A stretch of 64,000 bases of DNA from CALOFP01 sp942492635 (GTDB lineage: Bacteria > UBP6 > UBA1177 > CALOFP01), in the NCBI GenBank assembly GCA_942492635.1, contig CALOFP010000002.1, forward strand, positions 930,001 to 994,000, in the 5' to 3' direction. Both the position numbers and the translations under genes were made by a program. Below, piece by piece: positions 18,428 through 26,919 of this stretch. Position 1 is the stretch's first letter. Each line of letters opens with the position of its first letter. The notes below the pieces were generated by a model, which saw only the letters and a program-made list of their open reading frames with translations, did not search any database and was not told the origin of the DNA.

Positions 18428-19717
18428 ATGAGAAAAATAATTTTTATCCTGATCTTTATAATCGCTGCATTTATCATTCTAAATCTTTCCTACAAAATTG
18501 ATGAATCCGGTGAAAAAACAGTTGTTATCGCTGCAGGAGCAGTGGGAAGCGAGTTTGAACTGACGAAAAGGAACTGTGAAGAGTGGACGAAAACGAGCGG
18601 TTACAAGGTGAGAATGTTCCAGAGTCCCAACCTGACCAACGACAGACTCGCACTTTTTCAGCAGATATTTTCAGCAAAAAGTGATGAGATCGATGTAGTG
18701 CAGATTGATGTTGTATGGCCCATGCTTTTGAAAAAACACTTTGTGGATCTCAGGAAATTCATTCCAAAAAAGGAGGTTCGGAAGCACTTTGAGTCGATAA
18801 TAAGAAACGCTTCCGATGGTAAAGGAAGGCTTCTGGCAATGCCCTTTTATTCAGATGTGGGATTGATCTACTACCGAAAAGATCTGCTTGAAAAACATGG
18901 AGTTAAACCACCATCGACCTGGAATGAAATGAAAGAGGCTGCAATAAAAGTTCTTGAAGCTGAAAAAAAGGGAAATCCATCCCTTACAGGATTTGTTTTC
19001 CAGGGAAAAGCTTATGAAGGTCTTACATGTAATGCTCTTGAATGGATACGCAGTTTCGGCGGCGGAAAGATCATTGATGAAATTTCTGGCCGAGTAAATC
19101 TCAACAACCCCGAAGCGGTGAAGGCTCTTGAAACAGCCGCATCATTCATCGGAACAATCTCGCCTCAGGGTGTTCTTAATTACGCCGAAGAGGATGCCCG
19201 TGGTGTTTTTCAGAGCGGCAATGCCATTTTCATGAGAAACTGGCCATACGCCTGGGCACTCATGAACCATGAAGATTCGCCGGTTAAAGGAAAAGTCGGA
19301 ATAATGACCATTCCGTCTGGAAAAGAAGGTTTAAAAGGATCGGGAACTCTCGGAGGCTGGAATCTGGCGGTTTCAAAATATTCAAAAAATAAAAAAGCCG
19401 CCGCCGATCTCGTCCGTTATCTCACAAGCTCTGAGATTCAATTAAAAAGGGCGATTATGGGCGGTTACAATCCGACAATTAATGAACTTTATGAGAATCG
19501 AGAACTCCTTGAAAAATTGCCCTTTTTTAAGGATCTGAATGAGGCTTATAAAAATGCCGTGACCAGACCTTCTGCAAAATCAGGAAGATACTACAACCGA
19601 ATATCAAACATTTTCTGGAATGCCGTCCACAGTGTGCTTTCAAAAGATTCCAAGGCAGAGGATGCGTTGGAAAGCGCACAGAAAGATATTGAAAGAGTTC
19701 TCAGAAAGGTGGAGTGA
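18428..19717 (+). CDS. Sugar ABC transporter substrate-binding protein (CUT1 type)
   Basis: Extracytoplasmic solute-binding protein, family 1, 429 residues from the ATG at 18428. That start is preferred because GAGGAAG lies a few bases upstream and the longer frame would run back through the inverted repeat at 18240-18350. The N-terminus is one hydrophobic segment (about 5-22) without a clear lipobox, so it may be anchored or cleaved. The mature part (VVIAAGAVGSE..., VVQIDVVWP, LAMPFYSDVGLIYYRKDLL) resembles the trehalose/maltose-binding group. It is followed directly by two permease genes. The operon sits next to sucrose enzymes, so a disaccharide such as sucrose, trehalose or maltose is likely; the substrate is inferred from context. 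Confidence 0.88.
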   Translation: MRKIIFILIFIIAAFIILNLSYKIDESGEKTVVIAAGAVGSEFELTKRNCEEWTKTSGYKVRMFQSPNLTNDRLALFQQIFSAKSDEIDVVQIDVVWPMLLKKHFVDLRKFIPKKEVRKHFESIIRNASDGKGRLLAMPFYSDVGLIYYRKDLLEKHGVKPPSTWNEMKEAAIKVLEAEKKGNPSLTGFVFQGKAYEGLTCNALEWIRSFGGGKIIDEISGRVNLNNPEAVKALETAASFIGTISPQGVLNYAEEDARGVFQSGNAIFMRNWPYAWALMNHEDSPVKGKVGIMTIPSGKEGLKGSGTLGGWNLAVSKYSKNKKAAADLVRYLTSSEIQLKRAIMGGYNPTINELYENRELLEKLPFFKDLNEAYKNAVTRPSAKSGRYYNRISNIFWNAVHSVLSKDSKAEDALESAQKDIERVLRKVE

Positions 19718-19724
19718 CATTTTG

Positions 19725-20621
19725 ATGCGAAGGGGCGGAACGCTTCAGAAAACAAGGCTTCGCTGGGCAAGACTATTTATTCTTCCGTCCATTCTACTGC
19801 TTGTGCTGGTCGCGGCATTTCCTTTAACGGCTACTCTTTTTTACAGTTTGACTGATACAAACCTGAGTGATCTTAAAACCTACTCAATCATTGGGTTTGA
19901 CAACTATCAATATCTTTTTTCGGATCGCCGTTTTCAAAATGCTGTCATGACAACCGTAACATTTACCCTCATTTCCGTATTCTTGGAAATTGGTTTGGGA
20001 ACAGCAGTCGCGTTGCTGCTGAACCGCTCATTTCGAGGCAGAGGTTTTTTAAGGGCATCAATACTTGTTCCCTGGGCAATTCCCACTGTCGTATCCTCCA
20101 GGATCTGGGCATGGCTCTACCACGACCGATTCGGATTTATTAACGGCATTTTGCAGAATTTCGGAATAATCGAAAACCCCATCGCATTTATGGGGGATCC
20201 GCAACTTCTTCTTCCGGCAATAATCGCCGTCGACGTCTGGAAAACAACACCGTTCGCCGCACTTCTCATACTTGCCGGACTCTCGACAATCCCGAAGGAA
20301 CTCTACGATGCCGCCGCAGTCGACGGAGCATCACCCATGAGAAGATTCATCACGATCACGCTTCCTCAACTCAAACCGGCATTTCTCATCACCATCACAT
20401 TCAGAACCCTCGATGCCATGAGGGTTTTCGACGTCATCTACATCATGCAGGGCAGTAACGAAAAAACTGCATCGATTTCAATTTACGCCCGGGAGCAGAT
20501 GGTGGATTTTCAGGAAGTGGGGACAGGATCGGCCGCCTCGATCATAATGTTTTTGATTATCTCAATATTTACAATCGGATACATGTTTCTGCTTCAAAGG
20601 GAGAGAAAGGATGGGTATTAA
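19725..20621 (+). CDS. Sugar ABC transporter permease, MalF-like
   Basis: Inner-membrane permease with about six helices, 298 residues from ATG 19725, which follows the previous stop by a few bases and has AGGTGGAG upstream. The cytoplasmic EAA loop that contacts the ATPase is present (ELYDAAAVDGASPMRRF...LPQLKP). In this family it forms a heterodimer with the next gene's product to pass sugar taken from the binding protein. A longer in-frame start at 19620 would overlap the binding-protein gene by 98 bases and is unlikely. Confidence 0.9.
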   Translation: MRRGGTLQKTRLRWARLFILPSILLLVLVAAFPLTATLFYSLTDTNLSDLKTYSIIGFDNYQYLFSDRRFQNAVMTTVTFTLISVFLEIGLGTAVALLLNRSFRGRGFLRASILVPWAIPTVVSSRIWAWLYHDRFGFINGILQNFGIIENPIAFMGDPQLLLPAIIAVDVWKTTPFAALLILAGLSTIPKELYDAAAVDGASPMRRFITITLPQLKPAFLITITFRTLDAMRVFDVIYIMQGSNEKTASISIYAREQMVDFQEVGTGSAASIIMFLIISIFTIGYMFLLQRERKDGY

Positions 20622-21447
20622 ACGTGAAAAGTTGAAATACAATCTGGTAGCCCTCTTTTTTTCCATTTTCGTCGTTGTTTTTGCACTTTTTCCCTTCTAC
20701 TATGCAGTTTTGACCAGTTTTAAAAGCGGACAGGAGCTTTTTGAAGTGACTCTTTTGATAAAAGGAATCGATTTCGGGAATTACAGGGAACTCTTTGAAG
20801 CTCAGAATTTTGCGAGAATTATAATCAACTCATTCGCAGTTGCCTTTCTTACAGTATTCATCAGCACATCCGCGGGACTTTTTGCAGCATATGCGCTGGG
20901 GCGGATTTCTTTCCGTGGGAAAAAAGTGCTTCTATACTCCGTTCTTGCAATCTCAATGTTTCCTCAAATAGCTGTTCTTTCCGGTCTTTACACTCTTCTT
21001 CAGACGTTGGGACTTTTCAACAATGTGGCGGGGCTTTCGTTCTCATACATGATCTTCACATTACCCTTCACAATCTGGGTGTTGACCTCCTTTGTACAGA
21101 AAATCCCGGCCGAACTTGATGAATCGGCACAGATCGACGGGGCAACGCCCTTTCAAATCGTGATGGAAATTTATACACCGCTACTCGCACCATCAATCGT
21201 CACAACAGCCATGCTCTCATTTATCGCCGCGTGGAATGAATTTCTGTTTGCCCTGACATTCACAGTAAATGAAAAGGCAAGAACAGTGCCTGTTGCAATA
21301 AGCCTCATAAGCGGATCAAGTCAGTATGAATTGCCCTTCGGAGTAATAATGGCCGCAAGCGTTGTCGTCACAGTCCCGCTTGTAGTGATGGTTCTTCTTT
21401 TCCAGAAAAGAATCGTCTCCGGATTAACCGCCGGAGCCTTGAAATAG
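20611..21447 (+). CDS. Sugar ABC transporter permease, MalG-like
   Basis: Second permease of the importer, 278 residues, about six helices, with the EAA loop ELDESAQIDGATPFQ...PLLAP. It overlaps the MalF-like gene by 11 bases, which suggests translational coupling. It ends the operon; the ATPase is encoded convergently 211 bases downstream rather than in the same transcript. Confidence 0.9.
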   Translation: MGIKREKLKYNLVALFFSIFVVVFALFPFYYAVLTSFKSGQELFEVTLLIKGIDFGNYRELFEAQNFARIIINSFAVAFLTVFISTSAGLFAAYALGRISFRGKKVLLYSVLAISMFPQIAVLSGLYTLLQTLGLFNNVAGLSFSYMIFTLPFTIWVLTSFVQKIPAELDESAQIDGATPFQIVMEIYTPLLAPSIVTTAMLSFIAAWNEFLFALTFTVNEKARTVPVAISLISGSSQYELPFGVIMAASVVVTVPLVVMVLLFQKRIVSGLTAGALK

Positions 21448-21575
21448 GATTTGTTAACTCCTTTAAATCCTTTAAAATACCAGTCTGCCATGGGCATGAA
21501 TGACATGAGGAAACATTAAATCTTTCGTTTTTTTCTCATCAATTTAACAGGAATAGCTATATGGAGGGTCTAATT

Positions 21576-21595
21576 CCCCGTAGCTTGCTGCGGGG
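21576..21595. terminator. Hairpin between convergent ABC transporter genes
   Basis: CCCCGTAGC / GCTGCGGGG can pair over 9 bases (one G-T wobble) with a very short loop, followed on the plus strand by TTCTTGATTT. It lies midway between two convergent genes, so it may terminate one or both. The same kind of sequence is also common as a dispersed palindromic repeat. Confidence 0.5.
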
Positions 21596-21658
21596 TTCTT
21601 GATTTAATTGATTATATTGGGTAATAAACAGACAGTTTTTGTGATGTTTTTTCCAGGA

Positions 21659-22753
21659 CTATATCAGGTTTCCTGTTTCAGGATCGAAGAAATGGCATTT
21701 TTCATAATCTATTGAAAATCCGGTGGTTGTTCCCGGCTGCGGAACGTCCCGGGCGAATATTCTTGCGAGAAATACGGTGTCGTCCTCTTTTTCGGGTTCC
21801 AGATAGAGAACAACTTCCGGTCCCATCGGTTCGACGGCTGTTATTTTTCCGTTTCCCGTTATCTCTTTTCCATTTGTGAGTGATACGTGTTCGGGTCTGA
21901 ATCCGACTACGATTTTCTTTTTTTCATATGAACTCATGACACTTTTAAATCTTTCCGGAATTAAAAATGAGAAGAAAGGGGATGAAAATTCCAACTCACC
22001 TTTTTTCAAATCGACAGAACCTTCGACAAAATTCATCGATGGGGATCCGATAAATCCGGCCACGAAAATATTTGCCGGATGATCGTACAGATTTTGCGGT
22101 GTGTCTACCTGCTGAAGTTTTCCGTTGTTCATTACCGCGATTCTGTCTCCCATTGTCATCGCTTCGGTCTGGTCGTGGGTGACGTAAACCATGGTTGTGC
22201 CTAACTTTCGATGCAGTTTGGTTATCTCCGATCTCATTTTAACCCGGAGTCTTGCATCGAGGTTTGAGAGCGGTTCGTCGAAGAGAAAAACTTCCGGTTC
22301 TCTCACTATTGCACGTCCCAGCGCTACACGCTGTCGCTCCCCCCCGGAGAGTGCCCTCGGTTTTCTCCCCAGCATTTTTGAAAGACCCAGGATTTCGGAA
22401 ACTTCATCTACTCTTGTTTTTATCTCCTCTTTCGAAGTTCTTCTCAATTTGAGTCCGTAGCTGAGATTTTCAAAAACCGTCATGTGCGGATAGAGAGCGT
22501 AATTTTGGAAAACCATTGCAATGTTTCTGTCTCTCGGGAGAATGTCGTTGACCTTTTTTTCTCCTATGAAAATTGAACCGGATGAAATCTCCTCAAGCCC
22601 GGCAATCATTCGGAGCGTAGTGGATTTTCCGCAGCCGGAGGGACCGACTATTACAATAAATTCTCCATCCTTTATGGAAATTGAGAGGTTGTCTACAGCG
22701 CAATTGTCAGGACGATAATTTTTTGTTACGTTCTTCAGGTCAACATTAGCCAT
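21659..22753 (-). CDS. Sugar ABC transporter ATPase, MalK/UgpC/MsmK family
   Basis: Energises CUT1 sugar import. The 364-residue protein has Walker A GPSGCGKST near 39-47, a Q-loop in MVFQNYALYPHM, the signature LSGGERQRV near 135, Walker B VFLFDEPLSNLD, and the H-loop VTHDQTEAMTM. A C-terminal TOBE-type regulatory region (FRPEHVSL) closes it. It is transcribed toward the binding-protein/permease operon and likely serves it. ATPases of this group can serve several sugar importers, so its partners may not be limited to the neighbours. Confidence 0.92.
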   Translation of the reverse strand: MANVDLKNVTKNYRPDNCAVDNLSISIKDGEFIVIVGPSGCGKSTTLRMIAGLEEISSGSIFIGEKKVNDILPRDRNIAMVFQNYALYPHMTVFENLSYGLKLRRTSKEEIKTRVDEVSEILGLSKMLGRKPRALSGGERQRVALGRAIVREPEVFLFDEPLSNLDARLRVKMRSEITKLHRKLGTTMVYVTHDQTEAMTMGDRIAVMNNGKLQQVDTPQNLYDHPANIFVAGFIGSPSMNFVEGSVDLKKGELEFSSPFFSFLIPERFKSVMSSYEKKKIVVGFRPEHVSLTNGKEITGNGKITAVEPMGPEVVLYLEPEKEDDTVFLARIFARDVPQPGTTTGFSIDYEKCHFFDPETGNLI

Positions 22754-23544
22754 AGCTTCTCTTTAAGATTATTGCTCCGATTAAATCTATTTTTTTTAAC
22801 CGTGACAAGTCAAGAAAATTCAGGAACTTGACATTTCAGTCATCTGTTTTCTTTCATCGTGATTTTCGGGTGCAAAAAAACTATAAAGAATCGAATATTT
22901 TTACTGGATGCAAAAATAATACAACTTACGGAATCACAGGGAAAAACAATCAACATCTTTTCAACATTTTGAAAATGTAGCAAAGTTTTATCAACTTTCA
23001 ACAGAAAAAAGCCAATAAAGTTATCTAACGCTATGATAATATTGGTGAAAATGCAGTGCACATAAATCGGTGCATTTGCTAACATGCTTTTTTTGCAATG
23101 AGTTTCGGTCAAATTTATCTCTTTTCTAAACAAAAATGTTGAAAATCGCTTTTCTAAAGTGGCGAGAGATTTCTTCATGGAAATGGGTGATGAAAAATAT
23201 ATCGGAGTTGCATTTATTGTGACCATAATTCCATGGGATTCATCTTTAAAAAACATCTTATCCAATGATAACCGACACCGACATTACTTTTGATACCGTG
23301 ACAAATTTGAGATGTTGGAATTTTTCGAAACTGTACTTCCAACAATTTCAAAAACAGATGAAAACGATGGATCTTTGGCGATTTGGGGTCGTAACGGTTA
23401 TAATTTGAGGTGTTGGTGACAAAGGTGTAGGTCTTAGAAATATTGGAGATAACAGAAGTAAATAAATCCGGGAAAACTTTTTCTGTATCTGATTTTTTCG
23501 GGACCTTCAATAGCAAAATTTAAAAATTATGATGGATAGTCAAC
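22754..23544. other. Long AT-rich intergenic region
   Basis: About 790 bases without a recognisable gene. Minus-strand frames of 141 (22840-23265) and 100 codons (23214-23516) overlap each other, lack family features and have poor starts. The region contains repeated CAACATTTT-like stretches and the 17-mer (23130-23146) shared exactly with 12488-12504. It should carry the promoters of the two divergent flanking genes. Confidence 0.5.
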
Positions 23545-24675
23545 ATGTCTGCGGCGAGGGGAAAGAAACACGGAAAAATGAGAAAGGCGATAGCTGTCGA
23601 AGCGGCCAGAATAATGTATCTGGAGAAAAGTGAGTACCTTCCGGCCAAAAATGAGGCTGCGGCGCGACTTGGTGTGGATCCTTCGGCTTCTCCCGCCATT
23701 CTTCCATCAAATCGTGAAATACATGAAGAGCTGCTCAGAGTCGCAAAGGAGATGGAAGGCGATGATTTTGGAAAACATCTTGAAGAGATGAGGTTTTTCG
23801 GACTCAGGATAATGAAAATTCTCGAAGAATTTTCTCCGCAGATAATAGGAAGTACCCTCACCGGTTACATCCACAGGGGATCCGATATCGATATACACAT
23901 TTTCAGTGACAGTGAAGAGGCAGTTTTTACAAGACTTGAGGAGAGCAATCTCTTTTTTGAAGTTGAGAAAAAAAAGATTTTCAAGGATGGTGAATCGAAA
24001 ATTTTCACACATATTCATGTGGAAGGGCCGTACGAAGTCGAACTTTCACTTTATGAAAAGTCTCTGGAGCATTTTCCATTTAAAAGTTCAATAACTGGAA
24101 ATGTAATGGAGAAGGCGACATTGAAACAGTTTGAAAAACTTGTAATATCAGAGTATTCGAAAGAGGATTTTGAAGAATATTCTTCAAAATCGGAAAGAGA
24201 GGGAAACAGATACAGAATTTTGAAATATCTTCTGGTGCCTCTTGCGGAAATAGGCGGCGAGCCGTACCATCCTGAGGAAAATCTTCTGAGCCATTCGCTC
24301 CAGGTTTTTCAATTGGCGGTAGAAAACGGTTATGGAGAAGATATTGAATTTCTACTCGCCGCTCTTCTTCACGATATAGGAAAAGTAAAAGGTTCGAAAA
24401 ATCACGCTGAAACCGGTGCAATGATGGTGACCGATCTTGTCTCCGAAAGAACGGAGTTCCTGATAGCCCACCACATGGATCTTTTTGAAAAGGAAAAGGG
24501 AGAGTTCGGGAAAAAACGTTTTCAAAAAATTGAAAAAAGCGGCTGTCTGGGGGATCTTCTAGCTCTCAGAAATTTCGACGACATGGGTCGAAGGTACGAA
24601 GGATTTCACCCGACGGTTGAAGAAGCTCTGGAGTATCTGCGTGCTGTTGAACTTAGAAAAAATCAAAGAACATAG
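23545..24675 (+). CDS. Nucleotidyltransferase-like plus HD-domain protein
   Basis: 376 residues. An N-terminal basic/helical stretch is followed by a nucleotidyltransferase-fold region (GSTLTGYIHRGSDIDIHIF, near 95-115, with the GS...DxD pattern). A C-terminal HD phosphohydrolase domain follows (His in LLSHSLQV, HDIGKVKGSKNH near 280-295, and a later HH). The combination recalls tRNA nucleotidyltransferase/HD proteins and stand-alone HD phosphatases, but it does not match a full CCA-adding enzyme that I can recognise. Probable role: nucleotide or RNA-end metabolism, uncertain. The ribosome-binding site is weak. It is transcribed alone and converges on the Lys-rich small gene. Confidence 0.75.
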   Translation: MSAARGKKHGKMRKAIAVEAARIMYLEKSEYLPAKNEAAARLGVDPSASPAILPSNREIHEELLRVAKEMEGDDFGKHLEEMRFFGLRIMKILEEFSPQIIGSTLTGYIHRGSDIDIHIFSDSEEAVFTRLEESNLFFEVEKKKIFKDGESKIFTHIHVEGPYEVELSLYEKSLEHFPFKSSITGNVMEKATLKQFEKLVISEYSKEDFEEYSSKSEREGNRYRILKYLLVPLAEIGGEPYHPEENLLSHSLQVFQLAVENGYGEDIEFLLAALLHDIGKVKGSKNHAETGAMMVTDLVSERTEFLIAHHMDLFEKEKGEFGKKRFQKIEKSGCLGDLLALRNFDDMGRRYEGFHPTVEEALEYLRAVELRKNQRT

Positions 24676-24687
24676 CCCCTGTCTATT

Positions 24688-24720
24688 AAAAAAAAACAGC
24701 TCCCCGTAAAGGGAGCTGTT
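24688..24720 (-). terminator. Rho-independent terminator of the Lys-rich small gene
   Basis: Read on the minus strand: AACAGCTCCC, loop, GGGAGCTGTT (10-bp perfect stem, 24695-24720), then a run of T (24688-24696). It is a textbook intrinsic terminator downstream of the gene at 24754-25035. On the plus strand the following bases are not T-rich, so it acts mainly in the minus direction. Confidence 0.85.
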
Positions 24721-24753
24721 GTTGCGGTTCCTTCGAGGAAACGGTATGCCGAT

Positions 24754-25035
24754 TTAGAAGAGATCCTCCTCGCTCTCTTCTACTTTTTTCTCTTTCTTTT
24801 CTGCCTTCTGTGCCTTTTTTTGCTTTTTTGCCTTTTTCTTTGTTAGTTTTTTTTCTTTTCTGGCTTTCTTCTTCTTCTTCAACTTCTTTTTCTTTTCGCT
24901 TTTCTTTTCGATCTGCTCAAGGGATGATCCATTGTTGCCTTCCGAAGTTGTTTTTGCGAAAGTTGTTGAAAAAATGGCGAAAGAGAAGAGAATCGCCAGA
25001 ATCATCGCAAATGTCCTTACCGTGAGATGTCTCAT
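24754..25035 (-). CDS. Small secreted lysine-rich protein
   Basis: 93 residues. A clear Sec-type signal peptide (about 1-27, ending FSTTFA) is followed by a low-complexity, highly basic region dominated by Lys with Ala, Glu and Gln (about 45-85), and an acidic end EESEEDLF. I do not recognise a family. The gene is well framed: GGAGG six bases before the ATG and a strong terminator at 24688-24720, so it is probably real and well expressed. The basic coiled or extended tail could bind nucleic acid, polyanionic surface polymers or membranes outside the cytoplasm; this is inference only. Translation out of a Lys-codon repeat makes an artefact ORF conceivable but unlikely given the flanking signals. 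Confidence 0.75.
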   Translation of the reverse strand: MRHLTVRTFAMILAILFSFAIFSTTFAKTTSEGNNGSSLEQIEKKSEKKKKLKKKKKARKEKKLTKKKAKKQKKAQKAEKKEKKVEESEEDLF

Positions 25036-25423
25036 ACAAAACCTCCGTTAATTACAGTTTCCATCTCGTTTCTAAAAACACATACAGTGGAATAATTTTA
25101 GCAAATTGCAAATCTTAAAAAGCAATATTTGTGCCTGTTTTTGGCTACGGCTTAAGTGTTTGAAATCATTATGTAAATACTTTTCAGAGATGGTGCCGGT
25201 TTTTGTGAAAAGAACTAAAATATCTCAATTGGCTGCTTCTAAAAATAGTAATTTAAAACTAAGTTGTTGAAATGAAAAATTTAATTAGCCAGAACCACAA
25301 ATTCTTATATTCAAAGGCACTTATAAAAAAAGAACTGCTGGTTCTTCATGACTTTGTTTAACGGCTAATGATTTCGGGAAAATATCGGCTCTTTAATTAG
25401 TGGAGGGCCAAAGGATCAATATT
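25036..25423. other. Intergenic region, nothing recognised
   Basis: About 390 AT-rich bases between two minus-strand genes. It should contain the promoter of the Lys-rich small gene, but no convincing -35/-10 pair stands out. No RNA gene or repeat was seen. Confidence 0.4.
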
Positions 25424-26728
25424 TCAAGAATCGCCGTTTGCTGGATCATTCAACAGTCCCATGAAAAGGATGGCGCCGTTTCTGTCGTCCCGGATCAGGA
25501 AGATGAACGGTCGGTTGCCGCGGAATGACGGCGGCACTGATTCGTCCACAACCTCCACGGCTGTTGCGGCTGCAGCTTCGGTTCCCTCCTCGTTCACTTC
25601 GATTACGGATTGATGGATTACTCTTGAAATTTTCGGATTGGCCTTTTCCATATCGGCAAGGTTGTGGAATCCTCCGGCTTCGAACGCCTCGGTCATTCCA
25701 AGTGACCGGAGCGTCTCTTTGAGATCCAGCTTCCATTCTATTTTGAAACGGGGAAGGTGAACTCCTTCCATAACTGTTTTGGAAAATGATGCAAGGATCT
25801 GTTCAAGTTTTTGAGGGGAGAGCGCCTCAAGGAAAATATCGATTCCGTTTTTGGTTTCCTGTTGAGGGGCAAATGCATAGAAAGAGATTTTTTCCCTTCC
25901 GTATGGAAGCCTTATTCCAACCACGTCGGTTCCCACCCAGCCCACATATTCTGCGGTTTCCTCGAATTTCATCATCTGTACTTTCTTTTTGGACTGATCA
26001 GCAAGAGTAAAATCCGTTTCGTAGGTTTCCGCGGGATCGAACTGTGCTGTCCAGCTCGCCTTGAAGTAGATTACGTTTATAAGGTACATGATCAGATCCG
26101 GTGGAAATTGGTCTATGAGATCCTTTATCTTTCCACCGGTTTCGTTTTCGACCCAGCTGTTTATAGATTCGGGAGTGTCAGCCTCGAAAACCCCGGTCAG
26201 GAACCACTTCTCAAGGGTGTCGATATATGTTTTCAGCACTGCGTCTTCATAGGCCGGAGCTATCCAGACCGAGTTTGCCGTGTGAAGTACCAGATCCATA
26301 TCGACGAAATCCATGCTCAGCAGAAGGTTGAGATAGTCACCGTTTAACTTCTCAAGTGTGAATTGGTCGTAACCGAGAACCGCCTGCATCTGTGTCAGAT
26401 TGCTTCCCGAGGCTCCGTTGAGTGCCATCGAGAGTGCGGTGGAGATTGAAAAGGGAGAAATGAACAGGTTTTCGGAGTTGTCGGCAAGTTTCTTGAAGAG
26501 GGACAGGGCGAAAGCGTTGTTGCTGGTTATCAGGGAACCGGTTACTGCATCTGCGCTTTCATCCGCCTTTTTGTACCTTGCCGCCCATACGGGATCAAGA
26601 ACATCCTCGTCAGTTGTTACATCCTGATCGGGAATTTGATCCATGTCGGATTTCACATCGCTGCTAGACGAGTCGTCGCAACCGAAAAGCAGAAGAATGA
26701 AAAAAATCGAAAAGACAGTCTGTTTCAT
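25424..26728 (-). CDS. Serpin-family protease inhibitor, lipoprotein
   Basis: 434 residues. A lipoprotein signal with lipobox LFGC (Cys16) is followed by an Asp/Ser-rich linker (about 18-45), then a full-length serpin fold. Serpin landmarks include LFISPFSIS, LINVIYFKASW, and the C-terminal FRGNRPFIFLIRD. The reactive-loop hinge EEGTEAAAATA fits the inhibitory consensus (small residues from P15 to P9). Counting from the hinge puts Glu at P1 and Ser at P1' (VVDE|SVPP). Inhibitory serpins trap serine or cysteine proteases by a covalent suicide mechanism; this one would act at the cell surface or in the periplasm. Start supported by GGAGG before ATG. It is a single gene. Confidence 0.92.
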   Translation of the reverse strand: MKQTVFSIFFILLLFGCDDSSSSDVKSDMDQIPDQDVTTDEDVLDPVWAARYKKADESADAVTGSLITSNNAFALSLFKKLADNSENLFISPFSISTALSMALNGASGSNLTQMQAVLGYDQFTLEKLNGDYLNLLLSMDFVDMDLVLHTANSVWIAPAYEDAVLKTYIDTLEKWFLTGVFEADTPESINSWVENETGGKIKDLIDQFPPDLIMYLINVIYFKASWTAQFDPAETYETDFTLADQSKKKVQMMKFEETAEYVGWVGTDVVGIRLPYGREKISFYAFAPQQETKNGIDIFLEALSPQKLEQILASFSKTVMEGVHLPRFKIEWKLDLKETLRSLGMTEAFEAGGFHNLADMEKANPKISRVIHQSVIEVNEEGTEAAAATAVEVVDESVPPSFRGNRPFIFLIRDDRNGAILFMGLLNDPANGDS

Positions 26729-26864
26729 GGTTTCCTCCAGTTCTGTTGTGGATATTCAACCATGATAATCCAATTTTATTCCCCGCTCCAGAAAAGCCTC
26801 GACAATATAGGTGTCAGAATTTCAAATTAGCGCAACTCTTCAGAGATCTGTATTCTTTTCAGGT

Positions 26865-26892
26865 TTGACCTTTTTCCGGCTTTCGCTATAAT
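26865..26892 (+). promoter_or_regulatory. Sigma-70 promoter of the SNF2 helicase gene
   Basis: TTGACC (26865-26870), 16-nt spacer, perfect TATAAT (26887-26892), about 28 bases before the ATG at 26920, which has AGGAG at 26909-26913. Confidence 0.65.
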
Positions 26893-26919
26893 TCAGCGAA
26901 AAAGAGGCAGGAGTAATTC

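Noticed and set aside
22840..23516. Two minus-strand frames in the AT-rich gap
   Set aside because: They overlap each other in different frames, have poor starts and low-information AT-driven composition.
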